Source: Chloroflexota bacterium | Lineage (GTDB): Bacteria; Chloroflexota; Limnocylindria; P2-11E | Direction: 5' to 3' | DNA length: 49,871 bases | Assembly (NCBI GenBank): GCA_005882255.1 | Contig: VBEZ01000178.1 | Coordinates: forward strand, 1 to 49,871 | In this document: in pieces, positions 15,813 to 24,509 of the stretch | Layout of the letters: each line of letters starts with the position of its first letter | How positions within the stretch are numbered: position 1 is the first letter of the stretch | The notes under the pieces: model-generated | Databases searched by the model: none | What the model saw: only the letters and a program-made list of their open reading frames with translations | What the model was told of the DNA's origin: nothing | Position numbers and translations under genes: made by a program

Positions 15813-18611
15813 GTGGGCGCGAAGGCGATCTGGCGCGAGGATCTGGTCACCAGCCTGCTCTCGACGCTGCTGGTCATCGGACTCTTCCTCGATGGCTGGA
15901 ACCACATCAATCTGCAGAACGGTGCGCTGGGCGGCTTCTTCACGATCTGGCATGCGCTGCTCTACTTCGGTTTCAACGGCACCGCGCTTTGGGTCATCAC
16001 ACGCAACCCTCACCTCTACGACCGCGGCGCGCGACCCGCTCCGTACTTCCACAAGTTCCTCGGGATCCCGCTGCGCTATCCGCTCGCGATCGGTGGCCTC
16101 GCGATCGGTACCGTCGGACTGTTCGGCGACATCGCGTGGCACGCCGCCTTCGGCGCGGAGACCGGCGTCGCGCGGGTGATCGCGCCGTTCCACCTACTGC
16201 TCTTCGCGGGCGCTGCGGGTCTCGTCTCGGCACCGCTCCGATCGGCGTGGTACGCGCCGCAGTTCTACCCGAGCACGTTGTCGTTCCGCCGCATCCTGCC
16301 GCCGCTGCTCTCGCTGGCCCTCGTCACCTGCGTGGCGGCGTTCATGTTCCAGTGGCTGAACGCGTTCCTCGACTGGACGCCGTCCGTCACGATCGGTCGG
16401 ATCCCACCGGAGCTCGCGGGCGACGCGCGGGTACGAGGGACGACGGAATTCGCCGGCGCCGCACGGATCCTCGTGACCAACCTCATCCTGCTCGCGCCGC
16501 TCTTCCTCGTGATGCGGCGCTGGCGCCTGCCGTTCGGAGGCGCGACCTTCCTCTTCGTCCTCGTGAGCTTCGCCATGAGCGCGCTGACCAGCTTCGATCT
16601 CGGCGCGAGCGTCGTGGCCGCCCTCGTGGGCGGGCTCGTCGCGGACGCGCTGATCGACGCACTTCGACCCGACGCGGCTCGCACGACCGGTTACCGCGCC
16701 GTGGCCGCCGTCACGCCGCTCGTGCTGTGGACGAGCTATTTCTTGATCCTGATCTTCGTCTATCGAAGCCCCTGGCCGTTCGATCTCTGGCTCGGCACGA
16801 CGCTGCTCGCCGCGATCTCAGGCCTGCTGCTGAGCTACATCGCGATCCCTCCGGCGCTCCCGGAGTCGGTCTCCGAAGCTCAAATGCCGATGCGTGACCA
16901 CGCTCGCGCGCTGCGTGTCGGCGCGATGTCCGGGCAGGGAGCGATGGATCTTGGAGGAGGTGGCGACATGGCGACGCAAGAGCCTGTCCCAGAGAAGCGC
17001 ATCAGTCGACGGGGATTCCTCACGGGGCTCGGCATCGGACTCGGCGCCGCGGGAGCGGCCGGCGTCGCGACCGGTGTCAGCCTGGGCCGGACCGAGCTGC
17101 GGCTCTCCGCCACGACCCCGGGCAACTTCAGTCGGATGTTCCCGAATCTACCGCCCTTCTTCGAGGGTCTCCGGCCGGGGGGCGCGACCGATCAGCTCCG
17201 CGACGCCGTACGCGACATCGGCAAGCTTGGCGGTCTTCTGGATGCCAAGGACGCGATCTCCGCCGGCCCGATGGCCCTCATCGCGAACGCCGCGGTCAAC
17301 GGGAACGATCCGCCCACCAATCCCGATAACCCGACGCACACGGCCGGCGTGACCTTCTTCGGTCAATTCATGGATCTCGACATCACGTTCGACAGTCGAT
17401 CGACGCTCGGTGTGCCGACCGATCCGACCACGACGCTCAACGCCCGTGCCGCCGCCTTCGACCTCGACACCATCTACGGACAGGGTCCGTTCGTTACGCC
17501 CTCGTTCTACGACGTCGCCGACCCGGCGAAGCTGCGGATCGAGAACGGCGGCATCTTCGAGGATCTCCCACGCAATCCGGACATGACCGCGATCATTCCC
17601 GATCCGCGCACGGACCAGAACATGATGGTCTCGGGCCTCCACTGCGCGTTCATCCTGTTCCACAACAAGACCGTGGACTACGTGCGCTCACAGCTGGGAC
17701 TCATCGATCCGCCCGCGATCTTCGCGGAGGCGAAGCGCCTCGTGCTTTGGCACTACCACTGGATGATCCTGAATGAGTTCCTGCCGCTGTTCATCGGCCC
17801 GGCGATGCTGAACGACATCCTGACCAACGGTCGGCGTTTCTTCCGGCCCGACATGGGTCAGGCGACGATGCCGATCGAGTTCCAGGGCGCATGCTTCCGG
17901 GTCGGTCACACCATGATCCGCCCGTCGTACCGGGCGAACCTGAAGGGCATGGACGGCAAGCCATTCTTCGGGTTCATCTTCGATCCCGCGCTCGGTGACA
18001 TCACGCCGGCGCCTGGTCTGGATCCGGCTGACCTGCGGAGTGGCTTCCGCGCGCCGCGGCGATTCATCGGGTGGCAGACGTTCTTCGACTTCAAAGACGG
18101 CGAGGTCAAGCGCAACAAGCTGATCGACAACAAGATCTCGACACCGCTGTTCACCCTGCCGCTCGGGGCGATCGCGAGTCACAAGGCGCCGATCGCGCTC
18201 ATGCAGCGCAATCTGTTGCGTCACATCACGTGGTCGATGCCGTCGGGTCAATCGATCGCGCGCGAGATAGGGATCGATACGTTGAGCCCGGCCGATCTCG
18301 AAGAGCTCAAGGGGTACGACATGGATCTCGAGAAGAGCACGCCGCTCTTCTATTACATGCTCAAAGAGTCGGCGCTCGTGCCCAGCTCAGACATCGGCAA
18401 GAACACCGGCGGTTTCCACCTCGGGCCGGTCGGAGGCCGCATCGTGGGCGAGGTCGTCGTGGGTCTCCTGCAGAGCGATCCCGCCTCGTACGTCACGAAA
18501 CAGCCCTCGTGGATGCCGACGCTGCAGAACCCGGGCGCCGGTTTCCGCATGGTCGACTTCCTCACCTTCGCGGGCGTGGACCCAGCGACGCGGCGCACCC
18601 AGCATGCTTGA
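15813..18611 (+). CDS. Fusion: N-terminal polytopic membrane domain plus Tat-motif plus animal-type heme peroxidase domain
   Basis: GTG 15813 with SD ggaggag; about 390 aa with many TM helices; SRRGFLTG twin-arginine motif; peroxidase motifs TFFGQFMDLDITFD, DPRTDQNMMVSGLHCAFILFHNKTVDYV, CFRVGHTMIRPSY. Confidence 0.8.
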   Translation: MGAKAIWREDLVTSLLSTLLVIGLFLDGWNHINLQNGALGGFFTIWHALLYFGFNGTALWVITRNPHLYDRGARPAPYFHKFLGIPLRYPLAIGGLAIGTVGLFGDIAWHAAFGAETGVARVIAPFHLLLFAGAAGLVSAPLRSAWYAPQFYPSTLSFRRILPPLLSLALVTCVAAFMFQWLNAFLDWTPSVTIGRIPPELAGDARVRGTTEFAGAARILVTNLILLAPLFLVMRRWRLPFGGATFLFVLVSFAMSALTSFDLGASVVAALVGGLVADALIDALRPDAARTTGYRAVAAVTPLVLWTSYFLILIFVYRSPWPFDLWLGTTLLAAISGLLLSYIAIPPALPESVSEAQMPMRDHARALRVGAMSGQGAMDLGGGGDMATQEPVPEKRISRRGFLTGLGIGLGAAGAAGVATGVSLGRTELRLSATTPGNFSRMFPNLPPFFEGLRPGGATDQLRDAVRDIGKLGGLLDAKDAISAGPMALIANAAVNGNDPPTNPDNPTHTAGVTFFGQFMDLDITFDSRSTLGVPTDPTTTLNARAAAFDLDTIYGQGPFVTPSFYDVADPAKLRIENGGIFEDLPRNPDMTAIIPDPRTDQNMMVSGLHCAFILFHNKTVDYVRSQLGLIDPPAIFAEAKRLVLWHYHWMILNEFLPLFIGPAMLNDILTNGRRFFRPDMGQATMPIEFQGACFRVGHTMIRPSYRANLKGMDGKPFFGFIFDPALGDITPAPGLDPADLRSGFRAPRRFIGWQTFFDFKDGEVKRNKLIDNKISTPLFTLPLGAIASHKAPIALMQRNLLRHITWSMPSGQSIAREIGIDTLSPADLEELKGYDMDLEKSTPLFYYMLKESALVPSSDIGKNTGGFHLGPVGGRIVGEVVVGLLQSDPASYVTKQPSWMPTLQNPGAGFRMVDFLTFAGVDPATRRTQHA

Positions 18612-18645
18612 CCTTGGATTCGACAAAGCCTGAGAGTGCTCTGCC

Positions 18646-20553
18646 GTGAGGGATGAGGCGACGCGCTCGGACGAGCGCTCTCCGACCGTGCTCATCGCGG
18701 ACGATGACCGCGCCGTGCGCGCGCTGGTGCGGGTCACGCTCATGGCGCAGGGCTGGCGCGTGCTCGAAGCGACGACTCCGGACGAAACGCTCACCGTCGC
18801 GCGCCGCGAGCATCCGGAGATCGTCCTGCTGGATGTCATGTTCCAGGGGAGCGCGCGCGATGGATTCGTCGTCTGCCGCGAGCTTCGAAGCTCAGGGGGA
18901 ACGCGGGATACTCGCGTGGTCATGCTGACCGCGCGCGACGATGCGGAGAGCCGTGCGTTCGCGAGCGCCGTCGGCGCGACCGCCTACATCGTGAAGCCGT
19001 TCGGGCCGCTCGATCTCGTTCGGATGTTGCGGCTCGTTCTCGATCAGCCCACGTCCGATCCCGGTCTCGGGCTGTTCCTCGTCGACGCCGGTGTGATCCA
19101 ACCGGCGCAGCTCGAGCGCGCTCTCGCCGAGCAGCGTCTCCGTCAGGGCGAACGCGTACCGATCGGCGCGATCCTCACCGAGCTGGGCTTCGCTGATCGC
19201 GCCGATATCGACCGCGCGGTCGAGCGTCAGCGCCGCGCGCGCGACGTTCCTTCGCGCGCGGCGCCCGCGCAGAGACGGATCCGCCTCGTCATCGCCGACG
19301 ACAACCCGATGGTGCGCGAAGGGCTTCGCAGCGCCATCACGACGAGCGACGACCTCGTCACGGTCGGCGTCGCGGCGAACGGGACGGAAGCGCTGCGCCT
19401 CGTCCGCGATCTCGACCCGGATGTCATCGTGCTCGATCACCGCATGCCAGGTCAGCTCGGACTCGATGTGGCCGAACGGCTGCGCGCCGACTCCGACACC
19501 GCGGTCGTCATGTTCACCCTCGATGAGGGCATCCGCGAGCTGGCGCTGGCTTCCGGTGTGGCCGCGTTCGTGCCGAAGGACACGCCGCTTGCGACCCTGC
19601 TCGCTGAGATCCGCCGCGTCGCACGCCCAGCGGCCCCGGCTCCCGCGTCGGAGGAGAGATCCGCCCGCATCGTGGTGACCGCGCGCGGCGTCTCGCGCGG
19701 AGCGTTCGGCGCTCTGGCGCGACGCCGACGAGCGATCCTGACGCTGGCCATCCTGCTGGTCGCCTACGCCGCGGCATTCCTCCTCGCCGAGCCGACATTC
19801 GGCGCGGCCGCCGCGATCGTCTCGATCCTCCCGGTCGCGATCGCGGGCTCGCTTTTCGGGCCGGAGACCGGAGTCGTGGCCGCCCTGCTCGCGGTGGTCG
19901 CGAATCTCGCGCTGTGGGCCGGAACGGATCACGCGATCGGCGAGCCGATCATCCGCGTCGGCGGCAACGGCTTGGGAGCGCTCGCGCTGGTGGGCATCGG
20001 CGCCGGATTCGGAGCGATGCGAGTTCTGCGCGGTCGTTTCGATCCGCATGGCCGGCGACTCGGCGCGATCGCGGAGGTCGCGTTGGCGCTGGCCGCGGGT
20101 CCCACCCCCGACGTGCTGCGCCTTCTCGCCGAGGGCGCGCTGGAGATCGTGCCCGGCGATGCGGCGCTTCTCTACGCCGTCGTTCCGACCGGTGGTCTCG
20201 AGCTCGTCGCGGCGACCGGCGGCGCGCGAACGGTCGTCGGTCAGCGCGAGACGTCCGGCGAGCTCGTGCGCGCGCAGACACAGCGGCACGCCTCCATCTC
20301 CTGGAACGTTGCGAGCGGACCCATCGGACGCGCGGTGCCCGACGCGAAGGGCGCGATCATCGTGCCGATCCCAGGGATGGCCGAAGCCGTTGCCGGTGTG
20401 CTCGTCGTCGCGACCGCGCGACGCCGCGCGTACGGCGAAGCGCACGTGCAGGTGCTCTCCAGCTACGCGACCTTCATCGGCGCGGCCCTGAACGCTCCGA
20501 GTGTGGGGTCCGAGCGAGGCGCGCTGATCTCGCAGTCGGCGGGCACCCGCTAG
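18646..20553 (+). CDS. Multidomain signalling protein: REC - MshEN-like - REC - TM region - GAF-like
   Basis: TVLIADDDRAVRAL...VLLDVMF...YIVKPFGP; LGLFLVDAGVIQPAQLERALAEQRLRQGERVPIGAILTELGFADRADIDRAVERQ; RLVIADDNPMVREGL...VIVLDHRMPG...FVPKDTP; four hydrophobic helices; GAF-like C-terminus. Confidence 0.8.
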   Translation: MRDEATRSDERSPTVLIADDDRAVRALVRVTLMAQGWRVLEATTPDETLTVARREHPEIVLLDVMFQGSARDGFVVCRELRSSGGTRDTRVVMLTARDDAESRAFASAVGATAYIVKPFGPLDLVRMLRLVLDQPTSDPGLGLFLVDAGVIQPAQLERALAEQRLRQGERVPIGAILTELGFADRADIDRAVERQRRARDVPSRAAPAQRRIRLVIADDNPMVREGLRSAITTSDDLVTVGVAANGTEALRLVRDLDPDVIVLDHRMPGQLGLDVAERLRADSDTAVVMFTLDEGIRELALASGVAAFVPKDTPLATLLAEIRRVARPAAPAPASEERSARIVVTARGVSRGAFGALARRRRAILTLAILLVAYAAAFLLAEPTFGAAAAIVSILPVAIAGSLFGPETGVVAALLAVVANLALWAGTDHAIGEPIIRVGGNGLGALALVGIGAGFGAMRVLRGRFDPHGRRLGAIAEVALALAAGPTPDVLRLLAEGALEIVPGDAALLYAVVPTGGLELVAATGGARTVVGQRETSGELVRAQTQRHASISWNVASGPIGRAVPDAKGAIIVPIPGMAEAVAGVLVVATARRRAYGEAHVQVLSSYATFIGAALNAPSVGSERGALISQSAGTR

Positions 20554-20588
20554 ACGCGGGCGTCCAGCGCGGGAATATCCTCAATGGA

Positions 20589-21530
20589 GTGGCGACCGCA
20601 CCTGCGCTTCCCGGTGGATTCGAGCTACCGCTAGAGCCGCGTCTTCCGCGACTCGGGTCGGTCGACGCGGTCGCGCTCGAGGAGCGTGCGGACGTCTTGT
20701 CGAAGCGCTCGATCAAGCGCGAATCGAAGGTCTTCGCACTGGAGCTCGCGATCCGCATGATGGACCTCACGACGCTCGAGGGCGCGGACACGCCGGGCAA
20801 GGTCGCCGCGCTCAGCTCGAAGGGCATCCGCCCCGATCCCACCGACCCCGGCATCCCTTCGGTCGCCGCGATCTGCGTCTATCCCAACCTCGTTCCGTAC
20901 GCGCTGGAGCGCACTCGTGGGACTGCCGTGACCGTGGCCAGCGTCGCGACGGCGTTCCCGTCGGGCCAGTCGCCCCTCGAGGTGAAGCTCGAGGAGACGC
21001 GGTGGGTCGTTGAGGCGGGCGCGCAGGAAGTTGACATGGTGATCGACCGCGGCGCGTTCCTGTCCGGTCGCTACGCGCAGGTGTATGACGAGATCGTGCG
21101 CGTCAAAGAGATCTGCGCGGGCCGCGCGCGGCTCAAGGTGATCCTCGAGACGGGCGAGCTCGGCACCTACGACAACGTGCGGCGCGCATCGCTGCTCGCG
21201 ATCGCGGGTGGCGCGGACTTCATCAAGACCTCGACCGGCAAGGCCGCGACCAACGCGACGTTGCCGGTGGCGCTGTGCATGCTCGAAGTGATCCGCGATG
21301 TGCACGAGGAGACCGGTCGCGTCGTCGGCATGAAGGTCGCCGGAGGCATCCGCCAGTCCAAGCAGGCGGTGCAGTTCCTCGTCCAGGTGCACGAGACGCT
21401 CGGGCTCGCGTGGCTCACGCCCGATCGCTACCGCATCGGCGCGTCGACGCTCCTCAACGACGTGCTGATGCAGCTTCGCAAGGAGCGCACCGGCCACTAT
21501 CAGAACCCGGATTACTTCACCGTTGACTGA
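20589..21530 (+). CDS. deoC: Deoxyribose-phosphate aldolase
   Basis: GIPSVAAICVYPNLV, TVASVATAFPSGQS, EVDMVIDRGAFLSG, LKVILETGEL, GADFIKTSTGK (catalytic Lys). Confidence 0.93.
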   Translation: MATAPALPGGFELPLEPRLPRLGSVDAVALEERADVLSKRSIKRESKVFALELAIRMMDLTTLEGADTPGKVAALSSKGIRPDPTDPGIPSVAAICVYPNLVPYALERTRGTAVTVASVATAFPSGQSPLEVKLEETRWVVEAGAQEVDMVIDRGAFLSGRYAQVYDEIVRVKEICAGRARLKVILETGELGTYDNVRRASLLAIAGGADFIKTSTGKAATNATLPVALCMLEVIRDVHEETGRVVGMKVAGGIRQSKQAVQFLVQVHETLGLAWLTPDRYRIGASTLLNDVLMQLRKERTGHYQNPDYFTVD

Positions 21531-23019
21531 GCGCAAGCAAGACGTCGCGCGCCGCGCCGACAAGGCGCCGATGGCGACGGCATGGGACTACGCGCCGGCG
21601 CCCGAGGCGCGCGACATCGTCCGCATCCAGGAGCGCTACGGCCTGTTCATCGGTGGGAAGTTCGTCGAGCCCCTGTCAGGCGAGCGCTACACGACGATCG
21701 ACCCGGCGCGCGAGGAGCCGCTGTCAGAGGTCGCGCAGGCCAACAAGGCCGACGTCAATCGCGCGGTGAAGGCCGCGCGCGGCGCGTTCGAAGGGTCGTG
21801 GTCGAAGCTGCGCCCGAGCGAGCGCGCGAAGTATCTCTTCCGCATCGCGCGGATCCTCCAGGAGCGCTCGCGCGAGTTCGCGGTCCTCGAGTCGCTCAAC
21901 GGCGGCAAGCCGATCCGCGAATCGCGCGACGTCGACGTGCCGCTCGCGGCCGCGCACTTCTTCTACTACGCGGGCTGGGCGGACAAGCTCGAGTACGCCT
22001 TCCCGAACCGGAGGCCGCGGCCCATCGGCGTCGCGGGCCAGATCATCCCGTGGAACTTCCCGCTGCTGATGCTCGCGTGGAAGATCGCGCCCGCCCTCGC
22101 CGCCGGGAACACCGTCGTGCTCAAGCCCGCGGAGACGACGCCGCTCACCGCGCTGTTGTTCTGCGACGTGCTCCGCCAGGCGGAGCTGCCGCCGGGCGTC
22201 GTGAACATCGTGACCGGCGACGGCCGCACCGGCGCGGAGATCGTCGCGCACCCCGGCGTCGACAAGATCGCGTTCACCGGTTCGACCGAGGTGGGGAAGG
22301 CGATCCAGCGCACGCTCGCGGGCACCGGAAAGCGCCTCACGCTCGAGCTCGGCGGGAAGGCGGCCAACATCGTCTTCGACGACGCGCCACTCGACCAGGC
22401 CGTCGAAGGGATCATCAACGGCATCTATTTCAACCAGGGCCACGTGTGCTGCGCGGGTTCGCGGCTTTTCGTGCAGGAGTCGATCTACGAGGCGACCATC
22501 GCGAAGCTGAAGCGGCGCATGAGGACGCTGCGCGTTGGCGACCCGCTGGATAAGAACACCGATGTCGGCGCGATCAACTCGAAGCAGCAGCTCGAGAAGA
22601 TCGCGTCGCTCGTTCAGTCCGGTGTCGAGGAAGGCGCCGAGATCTACCAGCCGCCGTGCAAGCTGCCCGAGCGCGGTTACTGGTTCGTGCCGACGGTCTT
22701 CACCAACGTCGCGCAGTCGTACCGCATCGCGCAGGAGGAGATCTTCGGTCCGGTGCTCTCGGTGCTGACGTTCCGCACGCCCGACGAGGCGATCGAGAAG
22801 GCGAACAACACTCCCTACGGCCTGTCGGCCGGCGTGTGGACCGAAAAGGGCTCGCGCATCCTCGCGATGGCGCAGCGCCTTCGCGCCGGCGTCGTCTGGG
22901 CGAACACCTACAACCGCTTCGATCCCGCCTCGCCCTTCGGCGGATACAAGGAGTCCGGCTTCGGGCGCGAGGGCGGCCGACACGGGCTCGAGGCATACGT
23001 CGCGTTGGACGACGCATGA
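21523..23019 (+). CDS. Aldehyde dehydrogenase family protein
   Basis: LFIGGKFVEP, IIPWNFPLLMLAWKIAPALAAGNTVVLKPAE, FTGSTEVG, LELGGKAANIVFDD, FNQGHVCCAGSRLFV; overlaps deoC stop (TTG start). Confidence 0.93.
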   Translation: MTERKQDVARRADKAPMATAWDYAPAPEARDIVRIQERYGLFIGGKFVEPLSGERYTTIDPAREEPLSEVAQANKADVNRAVKAARGAFEGSWSKLRPSERAKYLFRIARILQERSREFAVLESLNGGKPIRESRDVDVPLAAAHFFYYAGWADKLEYAFPNRRPRPIGVAGQIIPWNFPLLMLAWKIAPALAAGNTVVLKPAETTPLTALLFCDVLRQAELPPGVVNIVTGDGRTGAEIVAHPGVDKIAFTGSTEVGKAIQRTLAGTGKRLTLELGGKAANIVFDDAPLDQAVEGIINGIYFNQGHVCCAGSRLFVQESIYEATIAKLKRRMRTLRVGDPLDKNTDVGAINSKQQLEKIASLVQSGVEEGAEIYQPPCKLPERGYWFVPTVFTNVAQSYRIAQEEIFGPVLSVLTFRTPDEAIEKANNTPYGLSAGVWTEKGSRILAMAQRLRAGVVWANTYNRFDPASPFGGYKESGFGREGGRHGLEAYVALDDA

Positions 23020-23810
23020 AACGGCTGCCGGTGCAGAAGACCTACAAGCTGTTCATCGGGGGCGCGTTCCCGCGCTCCGAATCAGGTCGCACGCTCGTCG
23101 CCGAGGGTGCGAACGTAGCGCGCGCGTCGCGCAAGGATCTCCGCGACGCGGTGCGCATCGCGCGCCAGGCCGGTGTCGGCTGGGCCAAAGCCACGGCCTA
23201 CAACCGCGGTCAGGTGCTCTACCGCATCGCCGAGATGATGGAGACGCGGCGCGCCGAGCTCGCGTCGGTCGCGTCGAGCAAGGCCGAGGTCGATCGCGCG
23301 ATCGACCGTGTCGTCTGGTACGCGGGCTGGGCCGACAAGATCGCGCAGGTCGTCGGCACCGCGAACCCCGTCGCGGGCCCGTACTTCAACTTCACGGTGC
23401 CCGAGCCCACCGGTGTGGTGGGAATCCTCGCTCCGGAGCCTCCGCTCCTCGGGCTAGTGTCGCGTCTCGCGCCGGTGATCGTCGGCGGCAACACCGCCGT
23501 CGTCATCGCGTCTGAAGCGCATCCGCTCGTCGCGATCGAGCTCGCCGAATGCCTCGCCACCGCCGACGTCCCGCCCGGTGTCGTGAACATCCTCACCGGC
23601 CTGCGCAAGGAGCTCGCGCCGTGGCTCGCGTCGCATATGGACGTATCCGCGCTGGACCTCACCGGCGGCGACGGCGACGCCGCCGAGCTCGAGCGCCTCG
23701 GGGCGGAGAACGTGAAGCGCGTGGTCCGCGGCAAAGCGGACGGGCAGAGCCCCTACGACATCACCGCCTTCCTCGAGCTCAAGACCGTCTGGCATCCGAT
23801 CGGGATGTGA
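23016..23810 (+). CDS. Shortened aldehyde dehydrogenase-like protein lacking the catalytic region
   Basis: ALDH N-terminal fold (LFIGGAFPRSESG...VPEPTGVVGILAPEPPLLGLVSRLAPVIVGGNTAVVIASE...PPGVVNILTG) then directly ALDH-like C-terminus ELKTVWHPIGM; no catalytic Cys segment. Confidence 0.85.
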   Translation: MKRLPVQKTYKLFIGGAFPRSESGRTLVAEGANVARASRKDLRDAVRIARQAGVGWAKATAYNRGQVLYRIAEMMETRRAELASVASSKAEVDRAIDRVVWYAGWADKIAQVVGTANPVAGPYFNFTVPEPTGVVGILAPEPPLLGLVSRLAPVIVGGNTAVVIASEAHPLVAIELAECLATADVPPGVVNILTGLRKELAPWLASHMDVSALDLTGGDGDAAELERLGAENVKRVVRGKADGQSPYDITAFLELKTVWHPIGM

Positions 23811-24468
23811 CTTCCTCTTCGATCACGTAGGCGCGCACGGGAAACGTCGCTCCGCCGACCCAGGCGATCGGCACGGCGTGCAAGCGTCCGCCATCGCGCG
23901 GTACCGCGCCGAGGTTCGTCAGGTGCTCGCACACCGGGATCCCCGCACCGAGGAGCTTCGTGTGCGCTGGCCGCGACAGGTCAGCGGTGTCGTCGATGTT
24001 GAGCGAGTCGATGCCGACGAACGAGGGTCTTGCCGTGACGAGCATCTCGGCGCTGTCCCCGCTCAGGAAGGGATGATCCGAGAAGTACGCCTCGGTGCCC
24101 CAATGGCGCGAGAAATCCGTACGCACCAGGACGGCCTGGCCCGTGAGCGTGATGCCGCGGAAGACGTCGGGCCCGATCGCGCGACCCGCGCGCGTCGCGT
24201 CGACGACCACCGCGGGCAGGTGCGCGAGGCGGTCGAGTGGGAGATCCGCGAGGTCGGCACCGGCCGGGTAGCGGTGGTGCGGCGAGTCGACGTACGTTCC
24301 GGTGTTGCCGCATAGATGCAACGAGGCGATGAGGAACTCCGCCTTGCCGCCGTAACGCTCGCGCGACGACTGGTAGTCGATGATCACGTCGACCGTCGGC
24401 TCGGGCAGGCCCGGGTAGGTCTTCATGCCCGCAACGACGCGATGGCTGACCTCGATGAAGCGGACCAC
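23779..24468 (-). CDS. Cyclase family protein (kynurenine formamidase-like)
   Basis: FIEVSHRVVAGMKTYPGLPEP...HLCGNTGTYVDSPHHRYPAGADLADLPLDRL...VVDATRAG. Confidence 0.9.
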   Translation of the reverse strand: MVRFIEVSHRVVAGMKTYPGLPEPTVDVIIDYQSSRERYGGKAEFLIASLHLCGNTGTYVDSPHHRYPAGADLADLPLDRLAHLPAVVVDATRAGRAIGPDVFRGITLTGQAVLVRTDFSRHWGTEAYFSDHPFLSGDSAEMLVTARPSFVGIDSLNIDDTADLSRPAHTKLLGAGIPVCEHLTNLGAVPRDGGRLHAVPIAWVGGATFPVRAYVIEEEVTSRSDARRS

Positions 24469-24509
24469 GGTGCTACTGTGCCACCTGGCACCACGCGGGG
24501 AGGGTAGAG

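Noticed and set aside
18892-20445. 517-aa minus-strand ORF
   Set aside because: Shadow of the REC/MshEN/GAF gene; Arg/Asp-rich translation with no domain.
21724-22983. 419-aa minus-strand ORF
   Set aside because: Shadow of the aldehyde dehydrogenase gene.
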